The translations under genes were made by a program, and so were the position numbers. From positions 4,218,501 to 4,282,500 of the forward strand of contig NC_088309.1 of the NCBI RefSeq assembly GCF_910592395.1: DNA of 64,000 nt, written 5' to 3'. The notes beneath the pieces were generated by a model that had not been told where the DNA came from, made no database searches, and was given only the letters and a program-made list of their open reading frames with translations. This stretch comes from Lineus longissimus. Its lineage: Eukaryota; Nemertea; Pilidiophora; Heteronemertea; Lineidae. Shown here in pieces: positions 52,591 to 64,000 of the stretch; within the stretch, counting starts at the first letter, position 1, and every line of letters begins with the position of its first letter.

Positions 52591-55500
52591 CTGAAAGAGA
52601 GAAAGTAAATTCAGTCATAAGGCAACAAATTTAGATAATTGGAAACAACTGACCTGCTCATGACAAAACCTCAACGATTACAAGGACAGACAACAAACAA
52701 AGCTACTGTTATAAGTGTAAAGTATTCAGGCTGTTACCCTAAACTTGGTTTAACTTCATGTAACTTCAGAGTTAACAATTTGGCAGTTTACACCTTTCTC
52801 TTGGGTGAAGTTTCTATTGGGTTTTACTTACGCTCTTGGCCCTTCATGCTTCATGATCTGGTAAGCACAATCAAAGGTGTTTTTGTACTTGTGAGCCTCA
52901 AGACCCTGTAAAAGAGCAATCATGGAGAGTGTTAGAGATTAACTGGTTCAGCGACTGAATAACTCACACAAGGTCATCCGACCTTCAACGCTTTTGTAGC
53001 ACATTACTTTTCTTTTATCATGCTGAGCGAGTGATGATCTGAGAACAAAACTTGTTGAACTAAACTTGCTGATTTTCACAGAAGTAGGGTAGAGTGAGGC
53101 AAGTTAGACAAAGACACCTGTCCAGAGTCTCACACCGATTATGGGATTCGAACCAGGGACCTCTTGACTACGAACTGAGAGTCCAAGCCACGTGGCCAGA
53201 GCAGCTCCTACTCCAGATTGCATACCTGCATCCTCGTCTTGATGACATCAATGGGTGTATTACCATACACTGAACAGGCCCCAGCCACAGCACCAAAACA
53301 CCCTGTTAAAAGCTTGGGTACTGGCTTATCCTTATCTCCCTTCTTATACACATCCTTTAATGACTCGACAACATAGAAACGAATCATTTGGTTTGATCCT
53401 TGCTTCATCATGGTGGGTGTTAAACCTTGATACACTCCTTTAAAACCTGGAAGGGGCGGACAAGGTGGGTTTAAAGGCCAGGAAGTATGGTGTAAATATA
53501 AATATATAAGAAAATGTTTCCGTCAAGTCACAACTGGTCATCAGCATTACACTTTTCAATAACGAACCAGAGTTGTTTCTTGGTGATCGTGATGCCATGT
53601 TAAAACACTTCATGCTGATTTACATCATGATGACCAGCAGCCACATGAACTCTTCAGAATCTTCAATTTACCGCCATGATATACATAGCTCATACATTTT
53701 AGAGGCACTGACTAATTATCAACCTAACAGTAGTAGACCAATGTAATTATGGCGGCTCTCTCAGACTCACAAGGTAGACCAAAGACCCATGTCATTCAAA
53801 GCTCCCTTAGGCTCATGATCAATAATGTATAAATAGAACTCACCGTGCTGCTTAATTATTGATCTTACTCCATGAAAGAATCCTCTGAACTTTGGATTTT
53901 TAGACGTCTGATCGTCAATGAATTTGACTTTGACAGTTTCCATGGGTGTCACAGCAAAAATGGCTTCACTAACACCAGCACCTACAACAAAGAATACGAA
54001 AGAGTCACGGAAGCTAACCAAAGGGCCACAGTTTGTTAAAGAATTATTTTCATTATCTGAGAAAAAGGAAAGTCAAAAACCAACTTTATTCTTTGCTCAG
54101 GTTTTTTATGTACAATGCATACAGTATTAAATCGAGAGTGGAAGTTGCACAGACTTCACATTTTGTAACTAACAGCTACCTGTCATCTGAAACCAATTGA
54201 GTCATTGAACTGCACTGACACATCTTTTAAACTGTGCTTCTGCCCTGACAAGGTCAAGAAAACGCCTTCAATTTAACTTGCTCTGACATTTACTATAATA
54301 ACATTTGATTCAATGGCAGAAGACAATGACAGAATTTGGCAAGCTGCTGGCTAGCCTACCAGAGAACACTGACCTCGGTCATTATGACATATTTTAGTAT
54401 ACACAAACTTACCGAGACCACATAATAATTTTCTGTTTGTTGGCAGGAATCCATTTTCATCGACATTCCTTTTCTTGAGTGCTTCAAAAGTTCCAAACCT
54501 GAATGGTCACGAATTTGATATTTCAGTATTTGCAGGTGAAGATAGATTAGACCTAACGGTTGGGTTTAAACTACCGACTGGAGGCATTTGACTGACAATG
54601 TCGAATGCACAGAAGAAGATAAAAGTTGGGTTAAAACCAGATGTATCCTTTTAAAGGATTTCAATATTTGGCCAACAAAATACATGTATTAGAAATCCAG
54701 AAAGAAAAATCTGAGGGTAGAAGGCCAGTGGCCTCGGTGCTTTAATTAAAACCATTCTAGCCCTCTGTATGTAGACTTATAGAGGAAAATTGCCTGGTTG
54801 TCATAATAGTCCTGCCATCATCCTTACCTAACAGCAGACTTTGGTATAGAACCATATAACAGAACACTGAGACCTCGATACAATCCTCTAACCCCATGTG
54901 ATTTTACAGTCTTTTTTACACAATCAATGGGGCCTGTATATTTTTTACTTGTTCCTGCTTTCTCATCAAGTTGAAGCTGGGTCTTGACGTATTCTGTTGG
55001 AAATGTGATGCATACCTCAATACCACCGGTAAAGCCACCTGGAAGGAGTAATGTTGAGAAGGTGAATTATTCAAGTTGCATTATTTGATGTGAACGGATT
55101 GTGAGGATGACGATATGCATACCCTAGTGACAGCCAGTGTCATGTAGCGGCAGCCAAGGTTATGATAAATAACAAATTGATAAATGATGTCTAACTTCTT
55201 GAATGAGATTGATTTTTATATGGGAGACATGTGTATGTGTTTTAACTGAACCACAGATTGTGCAGAAGAATCAATGCCAAACACATGTAGCCAATAAAAC
55301 AATATATACATGAAGGCGGAGAGATTTACATCATGTGTTACATTTGAGGGTCAAAGCAACATTCGGCCTGGTTAACCCTCAGTAGAACGATTGGGCAGAA
55401 GTTAGACAAAATTCCTGATTTTGTATTTGGTGAGCATGCAGATCTGTGCACTCCAGTCCAATGAGCTCAATATACACATACTGTACACAACTGTACAAAT

Positions 55501-57782
55501 AATCTGGAAGTTTTGTTCAAATTTCTGCCAGTTGCTGATTCAAAGCCTTTAAAGGAGTGTTGACCACATGTGAGTCTTTGATATCATGTCTTTGACTCTT
55601 CCCAGTGACATTTGTAACAATCCAGAGTTGCTTGCATCTCACGTAATGACATAATGTGATCATTCAATCATTCATGAAGTCAGCCTCATAATTGCCTTGA
55701 TCCACTGGATCAATAAAGATTACACTGATAGAAAGCATGCAAGGTTGGTGGGGTTTGAGAGCAACATGTCCTTCGAGATGATGCATCATGGAAAATTTAC
55801 CATGAATATTTTAGACAGTATTCAGGTTGATATCATGCACCATTTACCACCAGTAACCTGGCAATGTAGCATTAGTCAATAGCATGAACTGTACCTGCCA
55901 AAGACAACTCGGGAGGATCATCATGAACAGAATATTCATAAACCATGCACAGATAATGGCATTGAATTGTGATCTGATTTTTCTAAATTTGATTAGGCCT
56001 AAATTCAATCATGCCATCATAGACTCATCCTATCGGGCATAGTACAATAATATTCTGTTTGTAAATTCAGACACTACACTTCACTTTACATCAAGACACA
56101 TTTTCAATGTTCAAAAACATGTCTTATCTCCCAGGCCAAGGGCATGACAGGAATTGCAACTAAGCAGTCTACATGTATTAATTCATTACATACACTATGG
56201 AGATTTGGGATTTGCCAGCCAGGTGCAATTTATGTGTCCTACTCCCGTAACTGGTGCACCAGATTGATTGGAACTGTGTGGTAAATATGAGCCCTGGCCA
56301 CAACCACTCAGACTGACTGAGTTGAGTAAAGGAAAAATTCAGGCATTGGACAGGGGAGAGGACAGACTCACATCCCATCTCTCAGCCTGAAACTATCCTA
56401 TACCCATGTATGCTCACTCCCCATGACAAGTGAACGTCCTTCATGTTATTACCGTTACCTTGAAAAGCAATTCAGCTCTAGCTGACACGTTACAAAACAG
56501 ACTTTGCCCTGATCCAAATTCACCATGTCATGTCACGCTCACGGCGCTACTTAATGAAATTGTCTAGAATTGATTTGAGCTCTGATTGGGCTAAATTGTC
56601 TAGTTACTGATAGCATTCATGCACATATCTTGAACTATGACGGAATATGTGGTGATTTACCCGCTAGCTCTCACTTAGGTAATCGGATCAATAAACACAA
56701 TCAATCAGGCAGTGGCACATTCCCCCATGAATCAACAGCAATCACAAGAATCAACATGTTGATGAAATTAACCATTGGGTACAAGTGGCTGCTGATTGGA
56801 GAGAAAATGCAGAGACAGACAGATTTGTTTTGATTCATCTTTTATGGGTTGAGTTGATGTTTCCTATTTTGTAACTGCGAGAGACCTCACCGTGCACCAA
56901 ATCATCACCACATACCCCTTTTGACTCATCACCAGTGTGAATTATAATATTACGTATGGTACACAGAGCCAAATATAAGCTCATCAATACCTGGGAAAAA
57001 TTGACCTTGTGGGTTTTTCTATAAGCATGATAAGATCAAGAATTTTTAACCATGAATAAACAAATATTATTAAGAATGCTGAAGCAGCAGTACTAGTACT
57101 GTACTACTTAGTACTACTCAGCTAATGATATGCACAGTACTGTAATTTAGTACTGTTCATTTTGAAGGGTTAAACCAGTGTCTGCAATGGTAATGCCAAG
57201 GTCTGTTTGACTTGCATTGCAAGTCACTGCATGTGGAAGGAAGTCTCCTTGGCGTCCAATTGTGATGAGAACACAATTCAGGAAGAAATCAATACGCAGT
57301 CTATTTGAGCAATCAATCAAGAAGCCAAGCATTTCAGTCAGTGGTGAGGATTCATTCAACTGTCACACCCCAGAGCGAACTCAGCAAAGATTGCTCTTGG
57401 TTGTGGATGGCAACAGCTCAGTTCAGTGCAGGTCTATTTGGATGGAGTGCAGGTCTATTTGGATGGATTGCAAATTAACCCTTTCCCCCAAACACACGGC
57501 TCAAACCAGTCGATGTCAGACAGGAACGTTGGTTAACACAGTTCACACGCCACCGCATGCCGGGTACCGGTGAACATGCACTATACAGTACACGTACGTA
57601 CGACGGTATACGTACATAGGCCTATACAAAAATGTACACATGACATACTGTGATATGTGATACTCACCAGCAATGACGCCTTTTAGACCCTTGTTTTGTG
57701 GCCCTGCAGAAGGTGCTGCAGCCATGCTTTGCGATGTAGGCCGCATGAAAGGGCTAGAAGAAACTCTACTCGGTCTGTCCAT
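52482..57782 (-). CDS. SLC25A1: Mitochondrial tricarboxylate (citrate) carrier, SLC25A1 type, seven coding exons
   Basis: Exons 57668-57782, 54828-55038, 54413-54498, 53844-53981, 53226-53446, 52832-52905 and 52482-52590 join in frame to 317 codons plus stop. All junctions are GT-AG and phases agree. Three mitochondrial-carrier repeats show PTEYVK (52-57), PMETVK (150-155) and PIDVIK (248-253). Segments [36 protein letters not shown] and [12 protein letters not shown] match the citrate carrier closely, and length is near the usual 310. It exchanges mitochondrial citrate for cytosolic malate across the inner membrane, supplying cytosolic acetyl-CoA. Start chosen at MDRPSRV; an in-frame upstream ATG exists at 57854 but would add a non-conserved leader. 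Confidence 0.95.
52832..52905 (-). CDS. SLC25A1: SLC25A1 coding exon 6
   Basis: Residues 258-281 plus two bases of Ala282: [20 protein letters not shown]. Starts in phase 0 after TTTTACAG; donor GTAAGT. Confidence 0.93.
53095..53212 (-). repeat. tRNA-derived SINE-like copy (4), beside an SLC25A1 splice donor
   Basis: On the minus strand an A-box-like TGGCCACGTGGC and a B-box GGTTCGAATCCC (53143-53154 on +) have tRNA-like spacing and share TCAAGAGGTCCCTGGTTCGA with the copy at 13311-13400. Confidence 0.6.
53226..53446 (-). CDS. SLC25A1: SLC25A1 coding exon 5
   Basis: Residues 184-257: [19 protein letters not shown] through to [12 protein letters not shown], the third signature. Donor is CAG followed by GTATGC. 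A SINE-like copy lies only about 14 bases past this donor. Confidence 0.95.
53844..53981 (-). CDS. SLC25A1: SLC25A1 coding exon 4
   Basis: Residues 138-184: [20 protein letters not shown] with the second signature, then [15 protein letters not shown]. Acceptor TTGTTGTAG, donor GTGAGT. Confidence 0.95.
54413..54498 (-). CDS. SLC25A1: SLC25A1 coding exon 3
   Basis: Residues 109-138: [11 protein letters not shown], a short linker and LLCGLG opening carrier repeat 2. Acceptor CATTCAG, donor GTAAGT. Confidence 0.93.
54828..55038 (-). CDS. SLC25A1: SLC25A1 coding exon 2
   Basis: Residues 39-109: the rest of carrier repeat 1, with [14 protein letters not shown] and [19 protein letters not shown]. 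Acceptor CTTCCAG, donor GTAAGG, ending two bases into Arg109. Confidence 0.95.
55039..57667 (-). other. SLC25A1 intron 1
   Basis: 2.6-kb first intron. It holds AGTACT-rich low-complexity sequence near 57090-57160 and a perfect 21-bp tandem duplication (57426-57446 and 57447-57467, unit starting GTGCAGGTCTATTTGG). Nothing else is recognised. Confidence 0.6.
57426..57467 (+). repeat. 21-bp tandem duplication
   Basis: Two identical adjacent 21-base units beginning GTGCAGGTCTATTTGG. Confidence 0.9.
57668..57782 (-). CDS. SLC25A1: SLC25A1 coding exon 1
   Basis: Residues 1-38 plus one base of Gly39. A Ser/Pro/Ala-rich N-terminal extension leads into the first carrier repeat. Donor is GCTG followed by GTGAGT. 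Confidence 0.88.
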
Positions 57783-57874
57783 TGTGATTTTATATCTTGT
57801 TACGCCTTCATAAAGCGAAAAAAGACGGAATTCATCGGTCAAATTGGTAAACACAAAACGTTGATCTGCTGGGT

Positions 57875-57895
57875 TGACCTTGACCTTGACCTTGA
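57875..57895 (-). promoter_or_regulatory. Three overlapping ERR/NR5A-type half-sites upstream of SLC25A1
   Basis: The nonamer TGACCTTGA occurs at 57875, 57881 and 57887. On the SLC25A1 coding strand this reads as overlapping TCAAGGTCA, the extended half-site bound by estrogen-related receptors and NR5A factors. It sits 93-113 bases upstream of the SLC25A1 ATG. It can also be described as a hexamer repeat. Confidence 0.5.
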
Positions 57896-57960
57896 AATCG
57901 CCTGATTCGTCAGTCGATCAGCTGGTGAATCACCGGCAATAGAAAATAGACTAAATTCGG

Positions 57961-57972
57961 TTTGGCGGGAAA
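57961..57972. promoter_or_regulatory. E2F-like site
   Basis: TTTGGCGGGAAA matches the classical E2F consensus and lies about 180 bases upstream of the SLC25A1 start codon. Confidence 0.35.
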
Positions 57973-58804
57973 TTTGAAAAGTGTCACCAAGAGGAACCCA
58001 AAACGCATCCTCATGGACCTGTTAATTCTTCGCACTTGCTATTTCAATCTTTGTATGGGAGAGAGTAAAACCTGAACCTCAGGATGCGCAAAATGTGCAA
58101 AAAGAAGCCAGACCTACTTATCTCTCAACAATAAATAGGGCCTACTGATGATGAATGTCCGGAGCATGACCGGCTTGAACTCGATCTCATTTATGTCTTT
58201 GAGTAAGTCTGGTTACTGTAAGGTCAGGTGGGATTCTGCAAAGAAGATATAAAGTTATAGTAGTAAAATTTAGTAGAACCAACTCATCGCACTCCCGATG
58301 ATAGCACTACTGTGCCAGAGTAAGCGTGTGGCTGCCTGTGCTGTGTGCTGTAGTGTTGAGACAGAGACATGCCGTCAATTGTGTCCAAGTTTTGACGTAC
58401 GTGACCCAAACCCTATTGAAACATTACAGGGTAAATATGATGACTCTGAGTAAGAATTTGGTCACAGGACAAGGAAGGATATTCAAACATGACCGCCTCA
58501 TCGACACTGCATTCACTGCGCCAGAGTAGAGAGTATGGTGCTCATCCGTCTTCTTGACATGAATGTTTATATGGCAACTGTGAGAAAATGGTGATAGCAC
58601 AGAGGAAGCGTCTTCAATGCAATGTTCAATAATCCTGGCGGTAAGCGTTTGGTCTTGTCCCCCATGCACGTGATTACTGATAGACAACAAGCGGTTGCAT
58701 TTCACATCTCATTGCCTGTGATTGCTTGCAGCGCCATCTAAAGTTAATCGTAAACAACTCTAGTTCAGACTTTTGACGGGAGATGGCAGTGTTCAACGCC
58801 TAGT

Positions 58805-58838
58805 AGCCAATCAAATTACAGCAAATTGCTTTAGCAAC
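58805..58838 (+). promoter_or_regulatory. CCAAT box plus RFX X-box upstream of TEKT1
   Basis: AGCCAATCA near 58805 is a CCAAT box. At 58825-58838, ATTGCT-TT-AGCAAC fits the X-box consensus RYYNYY-N(1-3)-RRNRAC at every position; a further GTTGCC half-site follows. X-boxes bind RFX factors and are typical of ciliary gene promoters. It lies about 115 bases before the inferred first splice donor of tektin. Confidence 0.6.
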
Positions 58839-58899
58839 CGTGGTTGCCAAGTGCTCTCAATACACAACCAGGAGGAAGATACACACCATCCCTCTAATA

Positions 58900-58952
58900 T
58901 ATTACACTGATTTTTGCCTTCAGTTCGGTCCTTTGGTATATTTCAAACACTG
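58900..58952 (+). other. TEKT1: Inferred TEKT1 5'UTR exon end (start uncertain)
   Basis: A strong donor, ACACTG followed by GTGAGTA, lies at 58952/58953, downstream of the X-box. The coding exon opens with an acceptor only three bases before its ATG, so an upstream non-coding exon is required; this is the best candidate. The exon start is a guess. Confidence 0.45.
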
Positions 58953-59551
58953 GTGAGTACGATAAACACATTAACTATCGATTGATTAATGTCGGTGTTT
59001 AAGAATTATGCTGAAAATCTTTAAAATCGTTCTTTTTTCGACCTATACTATAACTTGGGCAAAGAAGGCCTAGGCCTATGCCAATAGTTTTTGTTGAAAA
59101 CTGTTGTTTGGTGCCTGTATAGCCTAGCCTTGCCTATTATAGGCTACACATCGTAGCATAGGGTCTACATCTTACATGTCACATAGTCTGAGCCTACCAT
59201 GTATTCCAGCATCGGTACTCGTATGACAGTTCGTGTGTCAGCACTGACTTTGAGTGTGTGTTTGTTCTGTCATTCACCACGTCATCAGTGTGCAGTCGAA
59301 CTGTGATGATTGCTCTTCATCATGAGTCTGATCTGTGCGGCTTCATTCACAGAATCACTGACTGACATTACCTCAAGAAATGCTGCAACAAACCAGTAAA
59401 ACCAATTCTGCAAAGTCCTTTTTGCACAAACGGAAAATTGTAATCATTTTTCATCAGTCAATCAGTGTAGGCCAGGCCCCTAGCCCTCGGTTCTTTATAA
59501 AGTTCATAAATGTATGGTATTATATCAGCCAATCCACTTCTTTTTCAGACC

Positions 59552-62014
<2,463 letters not shown>

Positions 62015-62691
62015 CTTTTGTTCTGAAGTTAAAAGCATGTTAATAAAATTGTCCATCCATCCTGTTGTAAAAGTGTATTGTATTGTGGCGAGGCTTTTGA
62101 TGAACTGACTGATGATACCGACAGCTTGCCAACTGCACCATTGAAGCTACTCAGTATGATCAGTAGTCTACTGATGTAGACTGCAAGAAGTGTTAAAATT
62201 TGACTGAAAATCATTTGAAATTCTGGACTCAGTCAGCCTTTGAAACTGTTCCGTTTTCAAGTTTCATTACTGAATACTTTCAATATCATGTTTTTCACAT
62301 CAATATCAACCAAAGCACACAAGCTGTGATGATCATGACAAACATTTGAGTTATTTCCTCTCCATCAAATACTTTCTGTTTTGATCATACAAGTACTTGA
62401 AACCCTCCATTATCTTATGCAACATACAAACCCATGGTTTTCCGTTGTTCAGGATAGTTACGAAAGTTTTTGTGCGCAATGTGTAGTACTTATTTCAACT
62501 GTGTACAATGTTTTTTCATGTTTCATGTTACTGGATCTATCATGATCTCAACCCTCACAGGCCTTATGAATACATTCTTTGATTTATGTTCATGAGCAGT
62601 GCACATGTAAAGATGAATATACCAATGTTTATATTGTATATTTGAATATCAAAATGTTCCTGTAAATAAGTAGCTTCACTTAGACGAGTTT

Positions 62692-62697
62692 AATAAA
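62692..62697 (+). terminator. Likely TEKT1 polyadenylation signal
   Basis: AATAAA about 680 bases after the stop; an earlier AATAAA at 62042-62047, only 28 bases after the stop, could produce a very short 3'UTR. Confidence 0.4.
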
Positions 62698-62749
62698 AAC
62701 AACTTGAAAACTGATACAAGGTTTCATGTCAGTTCTGTTCATTGATTGA

Positions 62750-63780
62750 TGATGTACTCAAGTCCTTAGGTTGAGCCAGAGCCTTTTGTTATTAACACGG
62801 TTGCAGGCTGCCCTGAAGTGGGCTCTAGACACCTGGGGCCTGTTGTTGAGGCTGATTCCCCTCATCAAAACATCCCCAGAACACAGAAAGAATCTGTTGA
62901 TACAATTGGAGCCAAAACTCAGTTGGCTAGCAGGCACAGGGGTTGCCATCAAAGCTCTTTTGAGTCTTCACCACAGAACCACATCAGAGACAATAGAAAG
63001 ACTGCAAAGAGGAGATTCAATTTTTCAATTTTACCACTTAATATGTACAACATTTACATGTACCGGTAGACAAGAATTACATTTGGAGTCTAAACATGGA
63101 CTAAAGCATCTCAAATTATATATCAACTTGGTAAAAAAGTGGCAGATTTATGGAAATTGTGACTGGCAAATCCTTACTCGGCAAGCTCTAAGGTCTGGCC
63201 TATACTAAATATCCCGAGTGTGACGAAATGGTGGCCTACACTCAGGAACTAAAGTATACCGTACTTGCCTCAAAATAAATAACCATAAAGTTAAGATTTA
63301 TACATTAAAACTGAAAATACAAAAACATCAATGAAAAAAATATATACATACCAATATCCAATATTCGAAATGCATAACATTTCGAGACAATCAAATCAAT
63401 ATGGCTTTTGTACACAATCGTTTACATTTTTCACATTGAAAATGCTGAATAGCTAATCACAGGCTACAACAATGTAGGATGCATTTTGGGGTACATTATC
63501 ATTGCTTATTCGAAGTTTTGAAGACTTCCATTCACCCAAAATGATCTGGCACAGAAAAAAAACATGTTCCGTAGTTGCAGCATATAAGGGAGACTACAGG
63601 CACAAGCCAGGCAGGTCAGATTGGCCGCGTTAATCCAATCTCACAGTACATCGAAACTGTGCAAGAGTCCTGTCATATCGTGGTGGGACTCATCAATTCA
63701 TCACTCCGGTACATCAAAGTTTGTAGCCTCAGCGGTGCTAACACTCAAGACACTGCTAAAACTTTCTTGATACATATTGT
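62750..63780. other. Region between TEKT1 and the right-edge gene, unrecognised
   Basis: 62762-63069 on the plus strand is open in two overlapping frames for about 85 codons or more each and is richer in GC than its surroundings. No family is recognised, and there are no clear splice boundaries. The rest may be 3'UTR of the minus-strand gene ending at 63781. Confidence 0.3.
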
Positions 63781-63974
63781 TCATGAGCCATCCCCAGCCC
63801 CGATGTACCCTGGATACCGTTCCTCAGCATTTTTTAATGTTATTGCATAATCGTCTGGATACTCCTGCATCTTCTCATCATTCGGTCTATAGTGTGTCCC
63901 CATAAATTCACAGAAATACTTCCCAATTTCAGGATGAGGAGAGTCACTTGGCTCCGGTGCGTATTCGAGATTTT
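63781..63974 (-). CDS. 3'-terminal coding exon of an unrecognised gene (partial)
   Basis: On the minus strand an acceptor (CTCTTTTTCAG) is followed by an open frame of 63 codons plus TGA: NLEYAPEPSDSPHPEIGKYF, then EFMGTHYRPNDEKMQEYPDD, then LKNAEERYPGYIGAGDGS. The exon enters with two bases of a split codon. Hydrophilic composition and a clean acceptor argue for a real exon, although I cannot name the family. Upstream exons lie beyond the right edge. It is convergent with TEKT1. Confidence 0.6.
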
Positions 63975-64000
63975 CTGAAAAAGAGAAAGTTCTCTTATCC

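Noticed and set aside
57783-57854. Upstream ATG at 57854 as the SLC25A1 start
   Set aside because: It is in frame but adds 24 residues unlike the family's N-terminus; the internal ATG gives a length close to known citrate carriers.

Overview
The window is animal nuclear DNA, most likely from a marine invertebrate. The evidence is split genes with GT-AG introns (one about 35 kb long), a motile-cilium gene, decayed transposons and tRNA-derived SINE-like copies, low gene density, and marked excess of the palindrome TACATGTA together with many AGGCCTA words. The phylum cannot be fixed from sequence alone; an invertebrate deuterostome or a lophotrochozoan would both fit. There are no bacterial operons, no CRISPR arrays and no intact RNA genes.

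Four protein-coding loci are supported. (1) A class A (rhodopsin-family) neuropeptide-type GPCR on the + strand has two coding exons, 8346-8791 and 43814-44540 (390 aa). They are separated by a 35,022-bp intron that splits the Arg codon of the E-R-Y (DRY) motif. (2) A mitochondrial tricarboxylate/citrate carrier of SLC25A1 type on the - strand has seven coding exons between 57782 and 52482 (317 aa, complete). (3) Tektin-1 on the + strand has six coding exons, 59552-62014 (402 aa, complete), plus an inferred 5'UTR exon ending at 58952. (4) The 3'-terminal coding exon of an unrecognised gene lies on the - strand at 63781-63974 and runs off the right edge.

Layout. 1-8345 is intergenic, with a decayed PIF/Harbinger-type element (about 1670-2204), a trinucleotide microsatellite, diverged duplications, a SINE-like copy and a fold-back element. 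8346-44540 is the GPCR gene; its intron holds an array of tandem hairpins (9351-9563), a 25-bp minisatellite (16374-16535), SINE-like copies, short duplications and two clusters of perfect transcription-factor consensus sites. 44541-52481 is intergenic between the convergent GPCR and SLC25A1 genes. It contains a 222-bp inverted-repeat element and a roughly 2-kb degenerate minisatellite with higher-order structure (about 47460-49470). 52482-62014 holds the head-to-head pair SLC25A1 and TEKT1. The shared upstream region has three overlapping ERR/NR5A-type half sites and an E2F-like site on the SLC25A1 side, and a CCAAT box plus a consensus RFX X-box on the TEKT1 side. 62015-64000 is the convergent region between TEKT1 and the edge gene.

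No multi-gene system was recognised. The strongest leads are the tandem hairpin array, the large minisatellite, the ciliary X-box and ERR-type promoter motifs, and the very long intron inside the DRY codon of an orphan-like neuropeptide receptor.
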